Translations under genes and position numbers: made by a program | NCBI GenBank assembly: GCA_034766995.1 | Contig: CM068315.1 | Span: 11,412,510 to 11,476,509 of the forward strand | DNA from: Acanthacorydalis orientalis | Taxonomy: Eukaryota; Arthropoda; Insecta; Megaloptera; Corydalidae | Direction: 5' to 3' | Length of the DNA: 64,000 nucleotides | Notes under the pieces: model-generated | Told to the model about the DNA's origin: nothing | Database searches by the model: none | Seen by the model: the letters and a program-made list of their open reading frames with translations, nothing else | Shown: one piece after another, positions 45,775-58,502 of the stretch | Layout of the letters: each line of letters starts with the position of its first letter | How positions within the stretch are numbered: the first letter of the stretch is position 1

Positions 45775-47042
45775 CACCGTTTTCCGATAAGGACGCATTT
45801 TTTGATTTGAAATAAAATACCGATTTTGCGCTGAAATTTCAATTTACTTTATTATAGATAATAATTGAGGGTATGCCATTTATAAATGAAAAAGAATATG
45901 GTGTGACAGTGGCGTGCTTTCTTACAAGTAGCTATTTTTTTGTTAAAATTTTCACCGACACAACTTCTACACAACTTCAGCTCCATCTCACCAATTACTC
46001 TTCGAATTTCATCTTTTAGGGCGACAATTGTTTTAGGATTATTGGCGTACACCGATCCTTTAACGTGACCCCGAAGAAAGTAGTTCAACAGTGTTAAATC
46101 ACAGAATCTCGGTGGCCAATTAATTTCTCCGTTTCTGAAAATAACCCGACCAGAAAATTTCGTCCTCAATAAATTGTTTCACCAGCTGTGTGGCTTGTTG
46201 AAGCGTCCTGCTGAAACCACATTCCCTCCAGATCAATATCATTCAATTCTTTCCACAAAAAAAATGTTTATCATGTTTCAGTATCTTTCTCCATTCACAG
46301 TAATCGCTTTATCAGCCCGATTCGCAAGAAAGCAAAGACCAATGACTCCACCGGACAAAAGTAAGCATCAAACAGTCACTCTTTCTGTAGACAGTGGCTT
46401 CTCAACTATCACACTCGGATTTTCTTCACCCCAGGTTTAACAGGTTTGCTTATTAATGTAGCCAAAGAGTTCGAAGTGAGCCTCATCGCTAAAGATGACT
46501 TTTTCAGAAAAACCGTGTTGTTGTTCCAGTATTCAATTAACAAATCTCCGATGCAGTGAATAGTCTGCTGAGTTCAATTCTTGTGTTAATTGAACCTTCA
46601 GCAATAAATCCTTATGCAAAATACACCCTATCGCCCTGTCGTCTGTGAAGGGTCAAATTAAAAAGGCCGAATATCGTGGAATTGACATTCCTAGCCCTTC
46701 CGATACATTCTTTCACGAACCAAGTTAATGTTTTCTTCAGAACGAGCACTACGAACACATGTTGGTGTTTCTTTATCTTTAACCGGTCCAGTCTCTTCAA
46801 ATTTACTCACTAATCGAAGAATTGTTTATTCATATGGATGAGTATTTCGAGAATAAATGTATTGTTATATAACAGCCGTTTCCATAATATAACTGTGTTA
46901 TTTCAATGCATTGTTTCGTTGTATACGAAGCCATAAATGAAAATGACATTAAAAAAACTTAACAAATGTTAAAAAAATCTGTCAGTTTGACACCTGTAAA
47001 ATATAACCTCTTCAAAAATTGTGTCCGTATTGAAAAACCCTC
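45775..47042 (-). mobile_element. near-full-length mariner-like element, family B copy 2
   Basis: Left terminus CACCGTTTTCCGATAAGGAC; complemented right terminus GAGGGTTTTTCAATACGGAC; TA on both sides (45773-45774, 47043-47044). Length 1268 bases, as expected for a complete mariner. It shares most of its length with 8788-9984, including the same 3' untranslated words (GCGCTGAAATTTCA, GGTATGCCATTTATAAATG). Confidence 0.88.
45880..46934 (-). pseudogene. mariner-like DD34D transposase, dead
   Basis: The minus strand opens MASYTTKQCIEITQLYYGNG. It passes through SEENINLVRERMYRKG and the first-aspartate region (FEKVIFSDEAHFELFG-type, here frameshifted), then a region equivalent to WFQQDAT.HTA, and then VIFRNGEINWPPRFCDLTLL containing the third-aspartate position in CDLT. 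The residue after LL is N where relatives have D (DYF to NYF). It ends VYANNPKTIVALKDEIRRVI. Stops and frameshifts are spread through the first two thirds; the 105-codon open part (45852-46169) is the best-preserved piece. Compared with the copy at 8894, this one keeps the region around the third aspartate. Confidence 0.85.
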
Positions 47043-47188
47043 TATTTCCTAAATATAAATTACTTTTTCACTGAAAGAAATTATATCCAGAACAATATTT
47101 TTAATGGTATATTCATCAGAATCGTAATTTAATATACAAATTCGATAACATTTCGATAATTAAGATTTTATAGTAGTGTTATTGTAAG

Positions 47189-47189
<1 letters not shown>

Positions 47190-47228
<39 letters not shown>
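47190..47228. repeat. (TA)n microsatellite
   Basis: Pure TA run. Confidence 0.96.
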
Positions 47229-47232
<4 letters not shown>

Positions 47233-47639
47233 CAATATTTCCATATAGGTGTAAATTAGCAATATTTTTTAGTATATGGCAAATATTGGTGTGACAACCA
47301 GTTTATAATAATACACAATGTTTCGTTACTATTTATGTATAAATTATGTTTTCAAAATACCAAAAGACAAAAGCCTACAAATACATTTTATTTGATTGAA
47401 TTTAAAAAAAAAATTCTTGAAGAAAAGATTGCAACACTGTTCGAAAAGTGAATTTTTTTATAATTAAATATATATTTAGATAGTCTATAAAATTGACGAT
47501 TATTTAAACTTCTCATGTTCTTTTATATGAGTAATAAGTCGTATATGTAGTATGATTACAGTACTATCATAATTTTTAATATTTTAAAGTGAAGAAAATA
47601 TTCAAAACACATTAGATATGCAATAATAATAATATAGCA

Positions 47640-47960
47640 CACTTTCTATTTTCTATTGATTGACAAAACGATTACTCACTATTCAATCTTTGTCCTTTGC
47701 ATATAAAACAGCACCGATTTGATCATCGAACAGAAATACCTATTCGTTTACATTTCACTCCGCCCATGCTACAATAAAATAGTCTTGTATTGTCTGTAAA
47801 TACATCGGCTGTAATATAAAGAAAATTATCAGCGGTCTAATTTAATGTTAAACCGTTATTGGTGAACTCGTTGGCATTTTTGTAGTTTCTTAACCTTTGA
47901 CATCGTGAAGAAGAACAACGGATTTATTGAACGCGATTAATTCGTTAACAGGTCAACGTA
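47640..47960. other. less AT-rich unique segment
   Basis: Contains a TATAAAA word (about 47701), CACTCCGCCCATGC, TCGTTGGCATTTTTG and CATCGTGAAGAAGAACAACG. No frame. Possible regulatory segment. Confidence 0.3.
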
Positions 47961-48335
47961 TAATATCTCGGTGGTGATTTTTTTCTCTTCGCTTAGCACA
48001 ATCGTTGTATTGTTTATAATCATCTGTGGAACAATTTAAATGTTTGTTTTTCATATTGTTTATTTTTCGTATTGACGTTCATTATTATTGAAATAGAATG
48101 GAATATTATATACGACTTTGTATATACATGCACACATATATATGAATGAAAAACTAAATAAAATACATGTCAATGTAAAGCAATATATCATGTTAAGATG
48201 ACATTTTAATGCAGTAGAAAAATCACATGACATTAATTATAAATATACTTTATAGATAACTGTGTCTTTAAATACTTGTTACTTTATCAATAAATTATTA
48301 TTTTAAAAGGTTATTTATAAATATTTATATAAATG

Positions 48336-48387
<52 letters not shown>
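48336..48387. repeat. (TA)n microsatellite
   Basis: Pure TA run. Confidence 0.97.
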
Positions 48388-48389
<2 letters not shown>

Positions 48390-48958
48390 GTAATAAAGTA
48401 ATTTTCATAATTTCAATCAGTATAATAAATTAATTTTCCAGTTTTTAAAAATGAAATCTATTACAAAGCTACTTCAAAATATAATATTGCACTATTATAT
48501 TTTTATAATGTATTCCACAAGGACTTCAATATTCACAAAGAACAAAAAAAAAACTGAATAAATTTGCAGATTATTTGCGTATAGATATTTCGCAAACAAA
48601 TAAAATGTTGAGATGTCGTTGGGAAAATTTCTAGGAGCAAATTCTCTGGTAAAATAACATCAGTGACATTCAGTGTACGCTTTTCGACACAATATACAAC
48701 ACATCTTTCTTTTTACCTACCTCGTTTCGAAAATACTTGGAAATGAAAGAATAAGGGAGAAAACTATACCCATTTATTTTCATCGGATTTTTACCGTATT
48801 ACAAACAACTTGACGGTTCGTACACAACATCTGTAACTACTTTCCCGCGATTTATAAGATTAGTTTCTTATGATTAAAACATTTTTATGAAGGAAAGAAA
48901 ATGTCATAATGTGGTTAAAACACTAAAAGGTTTAAAAAAAAACACCAACTGGTGTTGA
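48388..48958. other. non-coding stretch with a slight GC rise
   Basis: 48600-48860 is less A/T biased (GATGTCGTTGGGAAAATTTC, GTGTACGCTTTTCGACAC) but has no frame or repeat structure. Confidence 0.35.
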
Positions 48959-48959
48959 G

Positions 48960-49009
<50 letters not shown>

Positions 49010-49017
49010 GTGTGTAT
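48959..49017. repeat. (TA)n microsatellite
   Basis: TA run ending TCTGTGTGTATG. Confidence 0.96.
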
Positions 49018-49784
49018 GTAATGCATTTATAGATAATAATATTAATTTGTATATTGAAAATGAAATATTGTGTACAGCGAAGAGGTATGTTTTACATTCT
49101 GCTTTCACAGATATATTTCACACTTAAGAACTCTATTTACCTTTTTAACTAAATTTAATGTAGTATTATTTCGAAATGAATAAGAAATTATAAGAAATAA
49201 ATTCACAGATAAACAATATATGAAACTTAATTTATAATAACATTTAACACATTCGAGACCGACGTCTTAACACAAAACCATCTCCAGGAGCTGGCAACGT
49301 TTGTGCAGTTATAATAAAAAATAAGTGAAACTGAAAAATATAAGAATAATTATTAGAACAATTCTTATCATCTTACAATATTTGAGAAGAAAGTGCTATC
49401 AAATAATAATTTAAAAAAATTATAGGGCTCTGATTTATCGGGTGAACATTTTTCTTGATTACTGTCTGAGAAGTGATTGATAATACTGATCTCTGTACAT
49501 TATTTGACTTATCTAAACCTGTTACGGTCTATCCTTAACTCGTCTGACCATCAACTAGGTCGAAATGTAATTTGCATGCAACACCTCGTATATGACAATA
49601 TATTAGTCCATATTCATTAGAAGAATATACCAAGAATTGTTGTCAAATATACATAGTAACTGGTGATTCTAAATGTTTACTAATGAATTTAAATAATTCT
49701 CATCATACAATAGAATATTTCTCACATTTACCAATGTAAGCGGTCATTAAACACAATATATCGCATTTTGCACTTTAACCAAAG

Positions 49785-49785
<1 letters not shown>
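49018..49785. other. AT-rich non-coding stretch
   Basis: A mild GC rise at 49490-49600 (GTTACGGTCTATCC, ATCAACTAGGTCG) but no frame. Confidence 0.45.

Positions 49786-49842
<57 letters not shown>
49786..49842. repeat. (TA)n microsatellite
   Basis: TA run with one ATACATAT interruption. Confidence 0.96.
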
Positions 49843-49847
<5 letters not shown>

Positions 49848-50570
49848 GATGGACGATATTTTATGTACATTTGATGGAAACAAACATCATCTTTATATTT
49901 ATTTTCTTCACATTTTATTCTTTATTATTATTATGGAATATTTTGCATATGAATATGTGCATTTTTTTTAAAAAAATGGATCAGTGTTTTACAATAGTAA
50001 TTGTCAATCAGTATTATTCAGTTTTTTTTGGAAGTAAAACAATTACTTTTTACAAAATATTAATAATATTATAAATTATGTTTATTACAATTAAATGTCA
50101 GTATAGGGTTGGTTTTTCATCTATATTTTGTATAATACTCGTATATTCTGATGTACAGAATTTAAAAACCAAATTAATTTTAGCTCAGATAAAGATAAAT
50201 ACACATTTAATCAATATCATTTAAAAATAAAAACTTACTATTCTTCTTAATACTACATATGGTAATAGTTTTAACAATTATCTTTATAATACAAGAAAAG
50301 TTCATTTGTTGTTTAGAGTAAGAAATTAAGAAGTTAAAAGTAAAATTTTGATTAAAATATGATCATTGGTCTATTAAACATGAGTCTTAAAAATAATAAT
50401 ATTAAATTCTATTTTTTAAACTAACAAATGTATTTTAAATATTTTGAAAAGTGTAATTAAAAAAATATTCAATATTTTTCCTTACCATATTTTAAAGCAA
50501 ATTATGCAAAAAATATAATTTTTATATCTTTTAAATGTTGATATATTTTTAAAATATGTAAATGGATTTA
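49843..50570. other. AT-rich non-coding stretch
   Basis: The 67-codon frame at 49871-50074 is Phe/Ile/Tyr-rich, as random A/T DNA would be. No call. Confidence 0.5.
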
Positions 50571-50572
50571 TA

Positions 50573-51147
50573 TTAGATTCGTGGAAAAATAATTGCGATT
50601 CATGACCTTCAAGTTCATATACATTTTTCTCTTTTTTGATTTTCCTATCTGTTTTAAGTGGTCTAGAACTGTAGGATGACTAACGTCTAATTTTTGTGCA
50701 AGCTCTTGAATTATTGTGCGTGGTTCTGATTCAACTAACGCCTTCAGTTGGACGCTATGAACTCTAAAGAACGACGCCCGTAAACTTTTTCATCTTCAAG
50801 GCTCTCGTTCTCAGTACGAAATTTTTGGAACCACCAATCCACCAGACGTTCTTTAACAGTGCCCACGCCAAAAACCTCGTTTAGTTTACGAGCAGTTTCT
50901 TCTGCTTTGCCACCCATTTTGAACTCATACAAAAAATTACTCGTATTTGCTTTTCCTTCTTTAATTCATTATCTCAATTTGAATCAAAATTAATAATAAA
51001 ATCGAAGTCTATGTTATCAAAATACAGACCGAAAAATGCACTTTAAAATGATATTAACATGAACACGATGAAATAACACTTTCATTGAAAAAAATTGAAG
51101 TTAAGATTCAGAAAACAAAATTCGCAATTATTTTCCTACTAACTTAA
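50573..51147 (-). mobile_element. internally deleted mariner (copy 6)
   Basis: Termini TTAGATTCGTGGAAAAATAA and CCTACTAACTTAA; TA at 50571-50572 and 51148-51149. The minus-strand frame 50932-50744 reads MYEFKMGGKAEETARKLNEV, WWFQKFRTENESLEDE. It then stays recognisable through the second helix and QIGKSKK before the common deletion junction. At 575 bases it has the least shortened coding remnant among the six copies and the sequence nearest the family consensus. Confidence 0.92.
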
Positions 51148-51573
51148 TAATTTAATATACATGTCTTTTATTTCATGTATATTATTTTTTTAAATGCTAA
51201 ATCTTCTTTAAAATAGTCACAAATTAATGAAATAGATCAATTGTTTATTAAATAAAAGTGTCTTGCTTTTTTGGTTACTTACACTACGTCAAAATGAAAA
51301 AGAATATATATATATATATATATGCCTTTAAATAAATTATTTATTTAAAAGTTAGAAAAATTGATAGTGGTATTTTATTCATTTTATCATTTGTAAAAAT
51401 AGATTTACACTTATTTTTAATACAAATGAGTATTATGAGTACAAATGATAACGAATGAAGTAGACACTTAAAACAGCGTTTGCTATTAAATAATACATAG
51501 TATATTGTGTATATACATACATACATACACTCGTACATACATGTACACACACACATGCATACTTACACAGTCA

Positions 51574-51574
51574 C

Positions 51575-51641
<67 letters not shown>
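51574..51641. repeat. (TA)n microsatellite
   Basis: About 32 TA units after a CATA/CACA-rich lead-in (51505-51573). Confidence 0.97.
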
Positions 51642-51644
<3 letters not shown>

Positions 51645-52619
51645 TATATGTGTGTATTTACAAATTATTTCAAAAAAATTTAATGTTGATGTGTATTATT
51701 TCAATAGACGTACCTCAAACATTATTTTTATGGAAATTATGTTGCTCTATTTTAAGTAATTTTTTTATGAATATTTGCTTAATTAAAATGTACTAAATAA
51801 TAAATTTATTTTACATTTATTGCAAAAAAAGAAACGCGTTAAATAATTACCAAACTTTATTTATATGAAATATACATAAAGTAAATTTAATTACAAGAAA
51901 TATATTTTCTTCTTTTTTATATTAACTATGGGCTAGTTAATAACAATCGTCTTGTAGATAATTTATATTTTTGCTTGAAAACTTAAATATCAAAATTAAG
52001 AAAGTGTACAAAACTGTTAATCTCTTTGCACTTATTACATAAAATGGTATTAAATTTAATCATTTGATTATTTCCAATATTTAATCAATTAATTAATTAA
52101 TATAAATAACAGAAAACACCTAAGAATGTTATAATAGATAGTATAATCATAGATAGTGAATAGACTTATCGTTATCTTAAATATAGTTAGAACAATCTGT
52201 CGTGATACACACGATCATCAAAGAATTTTAATTATTCTAAACAGGAAATTTCCATTAAAACTTACGATTTATTATTCAAAATTACACAAAAATTAAACTT
52301 CTCCAGTATTTCACGACAGATTTCATTTTATCATAACCTTTATATTTATAATTATTCTTTTTGATTGTTTTAAATTTGTCTACAAATTCAATCTATATGA
52401 AACTATACAAAAAAAAAGAATACAATAACTATTTATTCTACTCTAAACTGTTGTAATTTTAATAAAAAATAAGAATTTATAATTTTAATATTAATTAATA
52501 TATTTGTCAATGCGTTCTTTATTTTTTTAATATTTGAATGCGACAATGGTGATTGAAAAAGTGCTATTGTTTCTGAAAATAAAATTATATATATATATAT
52601 ATGTAATATTTTTATTCCA
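51642..52619. other. AT-rich non-coding stretch
   Basis: A short TA run at 52587-52602; nothing else. Confidence 0.5.
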
Positions 52620-53150
52620 TTAATAAAGTTCTTGCCAATTTATTCCAGTATCTCCTTTTTCTATCAATTTACATCTAATATATTGCTATTTTTATTTCAG
52701 TCTTTATTAATCTTTTTCTAAGTTTTTTTATATTTTAATTAATAATTTTATAATATTTATTATCTTTTAGTTAATAGGTTCTATCGTCCATTGATTGATT
52801 TCCCTTCTTGTAATTATCCTATTTATTTCTATTTCTACTATTTTACATTTCTATTATATTTATTTTCGTATCCGCTTTATTTTTTCTAATTATTTCTTAT
52901 TAACGAATATATTTCCATGATTTTCCGAAATCACTGAATTATTTTAATATTCATGAACTATGAGTACGTTTCACTTCCATAGATGAGAATATGTAGACTA
53001 CATTGATAGAATGCCTTTCTGTTCAAAGGAAAATCTTAGAGTCGTATAGTCATTCAGATTGTTCCTATAAATGAACTCTACATAATTTTTTTCTATACTA
53101 ACTTCACCAATAAATAAACAATCCATCCTTGATTATAAATTGACGTAGAC
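52620..53150 (-). mobile_element. probable RTE-type LINE relic
   Basis: On the minus strand a heavily broken protein reads LNDYTTLRFSFEQKAFYQCS followed by LHILIYGSETYS. This corresponds to the (A/V)LPTMTYGAETW region that follows the reverse-transcriptase core in RTE and related LINEs. The words SGYENKYNRNVK and ITRREINQW further on fit the RKRN.W / ARR.D.RW region. Similarity to 34145-35306 is weak. Confidence 0.5.
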
Positions 53151-53210
53151 AATATCTTTTTCCTGTTATTTCATTTTTTTAAACATTATTATAATTTCAT
53201 TGTAATTAAC

Positions 53211-53238
53211 ATATATGTATATATATATATAATTTTCC

Positions 53239-53310
<72 letters not shown>

Positions 53311-53322
53311 AGAAAGAGAGAG
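53211..53322. repeat. (TA)n(CT)n(TA)n(GA)n compound microsatellite
   Basis: TA, then CCCTCTCTCTCTCTCT, then about 28 TA units, then AAAGAGAAAGAGAGAG. The flanking CT and GA blocks are complementary, so the tract can form a long hairpin. Confidence 0.96.
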
Positions 53323-53330
53323 ATCTGAAG

Positions 53331-53720
53331 GGCGGGTGAAAAATTTGGCACCCAGTGCAATAACTTTTAAATGAGCTATTAGAATGAAACAAAAAAAATA
53401 GGGATTAAAATATAACCTTTCAAGTTATATATTTATTTTTCGACACAATCACCACCACTGGCGATTCATTTCTGCGAATGAGTCACAAATTACTTCATTC
53501 TGTTTACAACCTGGTATTTGTTCCTTCAGGTAATCTTTCTCTTTAAGACCATGCAGTCTTGGTCGAGACCGAACTGTAGATCATAATGACAGTACAAGAT
53601 AATACGCTTGATCGTCCAGAAAATCCTTAATTAGAAGTAATTTTATGTCCTCCTGCATCCTTTGTATATCTCATATCTGGCATTATCTGACTTCCACTTA
53701 TTCTCAACATTTAAACATGG
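53331..53720 (-). pseudogene. probable mariner-type C-terminal relic
   Basis: The minus strand has an ASGGDCVEK-stop ending, resembling the GDYVEK-stop C-terminus of mellifera-type mariners, preceded by broken frames (HSQK, DYLKEQIPGCKQNEVICDS). TTGGCACCCAGTGCAATAAC near 53347 may belong to a terminus. No catalytic motif is readable, so the assignment is tentative. Confidence 0.35.
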
Positions 53721-54290
53721 GCTCATAAGAAGAGATTTTGATTCTAACAACCAAATTAAGACTCTCGTGAAAGATTGACTAGATAAATAAATACCAGTTT
53801 TTTATTCTGATGAAAGGAAAGAAACATGTTACACGTTAGCAGGCATGTATTAACAGTGGCATTGATTATGTTGACAGAATACTTCATTCTATAATCTACG
53901 TTTTCTTTGCTTTTTGTATCATTTCAATATCGCAAACTATTCAAAAGTTATGAGCTTATGTGCAAATCTTTTCATCCATTCATATATAAAATTAATTTAA
54001 ATATCAAATGTAAATATCATATAAACGCAATAATATTAAAATTAATTAAAATGATATAATAGAGTATGACTGTAACTATTTAATTTTATTACTATGGTGT
54101 AGGAGAGAATATAGTATTTATATCATTTTAATCAAAGTAATCGCCTATATCCAAATTTAGATAGTTTGATCATATTAAATATTGTGTATTAAAAATAAGA
54201 ACCTATTAGTCACTACTAAAAAAATATAGGGTATTCAATATGTTGTGTTGATATGCCCTCAAACCTAATATAATCACCAATCGAATATAT
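53721..54290. other. AT-rich non-coding stretch
   Basis: Nothing recognisable. Confidence 0.5.
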
Positions 54291-54292
54291 AT

Positions 54293-54327
<35 letters not shown>
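54291..54327. repeat. (TA)n microsatellite
   Basis: Short TA run. Confidence 0.94.
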
Positions 54328-54330
<3 letters not shown>

Positions 54331-54503
54331 ATAAAAATATATTTAAACACCGTTATCAATACTTAATATTATTTGTTTATTAGAAATCCAGTCCAACTTC
54401 TTTTATTAATAAGTTTTAGCACACTCATACTTTTATGCATACGTACATACTACTATACACACACATATTTATTTATATGGCTATGTGTATAAATAGATAT
54501 ATG

Positions 54504-54705
54504 GTGATACAATTTAGGCTTCCACATGGAAGTATTAAAAGGTGGCACAGAGGTTAAGAAAAGTCATGTTATTTTTCATTTAGTATTTTAGTTCAATTCA
54601 GTACTAAAATACAATTGAACTAAATACTAAAAGGGGGATAACATGTTTTTTTTTTAATTTTTGCGTTTTTTCAATACTTTCGTGTGAAAATCTAAGTTAA
54701 ATCAC
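54504..54705. mobile_element. IR-B family MITE (copy 2)
   Basis: Ends GTGATACAATTTAGGCTTCC and, complemented, GTGATTTAACTTAGATTTTC. The central hairpin (TTTAGTATTTTAGTTCAATT / CAATTGAACTAAATACTAAA) and AAAGGGGGATAACATG are shared with 18415-18616. The hairpin is better preserved here. Confidence 0.78.
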
Positions 54706-54708
54706 TCC

Positions 54709-54712
<4 letters not shown>

Positions 54713-54739
<27 letters not shown>
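54713..54739. repeat. (TA)n microsatellite
   Basis: Short TA run next to the IR-B right end. Confidence 0.93.
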
Positions 54740-54840
54740 AGTACATGTTAACAGCAAGAAATTTAAATTTCTCGTTTCGTTACTAGTGTTGCACCGCTTT
54801 CAAACATGAATAATAAGTTTTACAACTTGGAAGTACACAT

Positions 54841-54844
54841 ACAT

Positions 54845-54902
<58 letters not shown>
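54841..54902. repeat. (TA)n microsatellite
   Basis: About 28 TA units after ACATACATACAC. Confidence 0.96.
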
Positions 54903-54905
<3 letters not shown>

Positions 54906-55058
54906 AGTAAAATAAACTTTTAAACTGTCTTTTATTTGTAAATAATTCTGAATTTCTATGAAAAATATAAAATAAATAAGTGATTTTTGTTATAACATTT
55001 CAATGTGATTCTTTATAAAATTGTTTTATTTTCTGACAATCAGGTGTGTTTGTGTGTG

Positions 55059-55060
<2 letters not shown>

Positions 55061-55127
<67 letters not shown>
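55061..55127. repeat. (TA)n microsatellite
   Basis: About 32 TA units after GTGTGTTTGTGTGTG. Confidence 0.97.
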
Positions 55128-55129
<2 letters not shown>

Positions 55130-55139
55130 ACATTCAAAA

Positions 55140-55380
55140 TTGACAATCTGTTACATCCAATAAAAGATGAAATGGTTTCGCACGAAAATAGCAGAATGAT
55201 CAGATGCAAGTCTTAATACAACAATCCTCTTTGTATACGAAACTCAATAGGTATCTAATTCCATTTTCTTGTGAAAGAGAACCGGACGATCTCTTGGGAT
55301 TATTACTCGATGTCTGAGGGTGGTTTAGGTCACGCGTGATTAAGCCTAGAGGGGTTGTGGAACAGCCTTTAACAAAAATA
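55140..55380. other. less AT-rich unique segment
   Basis: Contains GAACCGGACGATCTCTTGGG, CTGAGGGTGGTTTAGGTCAC, GCGTGATTAAGCCTAGAGGG and GTTGTGGAACAGCC. No frame. Candidate conserved non-coding element. Confidence 0.35.
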
Positions 55381-56367
55381 CAACTTTTCGAATTGTATGT
55401 GCTGTACTAGAATACATATTGGCGCATTATTTACAAAAAAAAGAGAAAAATCTTCGAATGCCTCCAAGGTGTTTGCGGTTTGTTTTTTAGGATTTTTTTT
55501 GGTGTTTAAATTTTCTTTTGGTGGGTTTTCTTTATTGTATGTATAGCAGAGTAAATTGTTTGCATTGAATTTTTCAGTGAAATCCTCATATTGTTTATAT
55601 TGCAATAAGTATTTACAAACCAGTTCTTCCGATTGGATAAAACAAATTTATATGTACTTTCTCTTTTAAATTATCAATTATTTTTTTCATTCCAAAAATG
55701 TTTATTAACAGGTAAAAAATAATATTTTTTTAAATATTATTATTATTATTTATAATATTTTATTAAATTAGAAATATACCGTTTTGTAAACATAGTTTTA
55801 TGTTCCATATATATAATTTTATTATAAAGTTATATTACCTCCAAGTTTGTAAGGGTACAAAATATAAATTTAACAGTTGAATTAAATTATAATTGTATTT
55901 TTGCAGTAGGAAACAAACAATATATATATTGAAGGTAACATTTTTCCAAAATTTGATTTATATATTCTCTACCACTTAATTATGTCTCTATTCAATTTGA
56001 ATTATTTTTGTTTAATATTAAATGAATCTTTAAACGATTCAATTGTATTTAACTGCTTAAATATTTACAGATATTAACAAAATTAAAAACAAATTTATGA
56101 ATACTATACAACAAATAATTTTTTTTATAAATGTTTATAAAAATATAAAAGTAAATTAAAATTCATTTAATTAATAAAAAAACTAAAAACTTTTAAAATT
56201 GAACAGAGTTAAAGCGAGTAATATAAGAACAATTATTCTTCGTTATAATCGTTTTTTTGTCTATATTTTTCTAAATATATTTTTCTATATACTTTGTAAT
56301 AATATGGTCATAAATTATGTTAAAATATAATACTTCCATCAAATAAAAGCACAATTTAAATAACATA
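55381..56367. other. AT-rich non-coding stretch
   Basis: A minus frame of 78 codons (55369-55605) is Lys/Asn-rich with no domain. Otherwise nothing. Confidence 0.45.

Positions 56368-56430
<63 letters not shown>
56368..56430. repeat. (TA)n microsatellite
   Basis: About 30 TA units ending TATGTATGTAC. Confidence 0.97.
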
Positions 56431-56435
<5 letters not shown>

Positions 56436-56721
56436 CATAGAAAAATATAAACATATTTATCATTAAGTAAACAGATACTTTTACAACAGTGCAATTAAAA
56501 TAATAATATAAACAGAAAACACAAAAACAAAAAATATGACAAACTAGTTACTAGAAATAATATAACTGGTAATCTTTCTCACTTATAAATTATAAAACTG
56601 ATGTCTCATAAGTGGTAAACCCCATTTTATATGGAAATATCCCCGAACCAAAATCTATGTGAACATTTACACACTATTATTGTAAACTTATCATATTCAG
56701 GCTTCCTATAACTAAATTTAC

Positions 56722-56724
<3 letters not shown>

Positions 56725-56802
<78 letters not shown>

Positions 56803-56826
56803 TTATATATATATATATATACATAA
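56725..56826. repeat. (TA)n(TATG)n(TA)n microsatellite
   Basis: TA run, six GTAT units, TA run. Confidence 0.96.
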
Positions 56827-57150
56827 TATGCATGTGTGTATTCCAATTGAACTTAAAAACATGAAATAAATATTTACAAAAAGGCTACAAGTATTCGAAT
56901 TTTTGTACAAAAGATTAAAAAGTAATAAGAAACGAATGTCACAAAAAAACGTAAATAAAGATAACGTAATTAAACATATGCACATGAAAACATTAAGTTA
57001 ATTATTATAAATTTATTGAAGTAGTAGAAATAATTACACAAATTAAAAATAAACCGTTTAATAAATTCAGTGAATTCACAACAAGTAACATATTTTAAAT
57101 TAATCATATTCTTCATTTCAATTTAAATAAAGTGAGATTATCAATATACA

Positions 57151-57154
<4 letters not shown>
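56827..57154. other. AT-rich non-coding stretch
   Basis: Nothing recognisable. Confidence 0.5.

Positions 57155-57221
<67 letters not shown>
57155..57221. repeat. (TA)n microsatellite interrupted by a mariner insertion
   Basis: The run ends with the TA that flanks the mariner at 57222, and TATATAT resumes after its right end at 58113. The transposon therefore landed inside or at the edge of the TA tract. Confidence 0.96.
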
Positions 57222-57225
<4 letters not shown>

Positions 57226-58112
57226 GTTGATGCATAAGTTCGTAGTGGTTTTATTAAATTTAAAATTTATTTTTTTAAATAAACAAAATACATAAACTAA
57301 TCAATAATATACCATCCTCCATTATTTACGATTGCCTTCCAATGTTCTGGCAGTTTTTCATTTCCACACCTGAAATTCAGTGGTTTGGAAGTAAAGAAGC
57401 CTCCAAGTCAATATTGAAGACCAGCGTCGTTATTAAAGGAGATTCCTCGGAGAATGTCGGATAGAGAGCGAAAAAGATAAAAATCGAATGGAACAAGATC
57501 AGGAGAATAGGGTGTATGTCTAATAACCTTTCAACCAAGCCCGTGAATAGCCGCTTTTGTAATGTTAGCAGAATGTGAACGGGCATTATCATGCTGCAAA
57601 ATCACTTGATTCCAGGTCATTTTTATTGAATTTTGGCCTCAAGGCGATGGAGTTGTCGGTAATAAACCTGGGCAATATGATTGTCGTAGATCATAGTGAA
57701 TTGAAGCGTTTAAATGGTTTTCATCAAAATCGGATGGTCTTCCTGAACGTGGAAAGTTATTCATGTCAAAATGACCCTCTTTGAAACAAGAAAATCATTT
57801 TCACGCCGTACGTTTCCCCACGGAGTTCTCCCTGTAAACGTTACAAATGGATCTAGCTGCCTCTGATACCTTAACTCCTCGGTTAAACTCAAACAAGAGG
57901 ATATGTCGGAAATGTTCAGTTTTTTTTGTACTTGACACTCCATTTTTCTTAACCAACCATTAACACACACTTCCTACAAATTAAAAAATTCAAGAAGTAT
58001 TAAATAAAACAATACTGTAATATTAAAATGTCATTAACATATGTCAAACAGATTTCTTTCCAAGGCACCGTTCCTTTGGAAAAAAAACGCTACGAACTTA
58101 TGCATCAACCAA
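57222..58112 (-). mobile_element. mariner with inverted ends, internally deleted
   Basis: Ends TTGGGTTGATGCATAAGTTC and, complemented from the right, TTGGTTGATGCATAAGTTCG: near-perfect inverted repeats apart from one G. TA lies on both sides. Minus-strand coding runs 57943-57297, but pieces are missing: the N-terminal DNA-binding half is followed within a few residues by VILQHDNARSHSANITKAAI (second aspartate) and HTPYSPDLVPFDFYLFRSLS (third aspartate). It ends EHWKAIVNNGGWYIID-stop. The first-aspartate segment (about 140 residues) is deleted, and several frameshifts and stops are present. The clean inverted ends suggest it is younger than the family-B copies. Confidence 0.9.
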
Positions 58113-58443
58113 TATATATCACAAAGATATAAAATATAATGAAGGAATGACAGTAAATATTTCAATCAAAACATCAAATATGAATATCTTCTTAGAAAAT
58201 GTCAATTCAATGTTAAAATCTTCATTTATTTAACGTTTTATTAATAAAATATCCTGTTTACTACACGCAACTATCCAACAAATTATATTTAAAGAGATAA
58301 AGATGATTTTATCTTCAAAGAGAATTTTACTTAAATCTATAAAGAAAACGAGGTAACTTATATTAAAGGCTATGATTTTTTTTAATTTAATTAAAAATCT
58401 ATATCGCATTCTGATTAAATTATATGACTATTAAAAATAATGC
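58113..58443. other. AT-rich non-coding stretch
   Basis: Nothing recognisable. Confidence 0.5.

Positions 58444-58500
<57 letters not shown>
58444..58500. repeat. (TA)n microsatellite
   Basis: About 28 TA units. Confidence 0.97.

Positions 58501-58502
<2 letters not shown>

Noticed and set aside
53331..53720. Full mariner at this site.
   Set aside because: Only a GDCVEK-like C-terminal word is readable. No catalytic aspartate and no opposite terminus, so it is listed only as a tentative relic.
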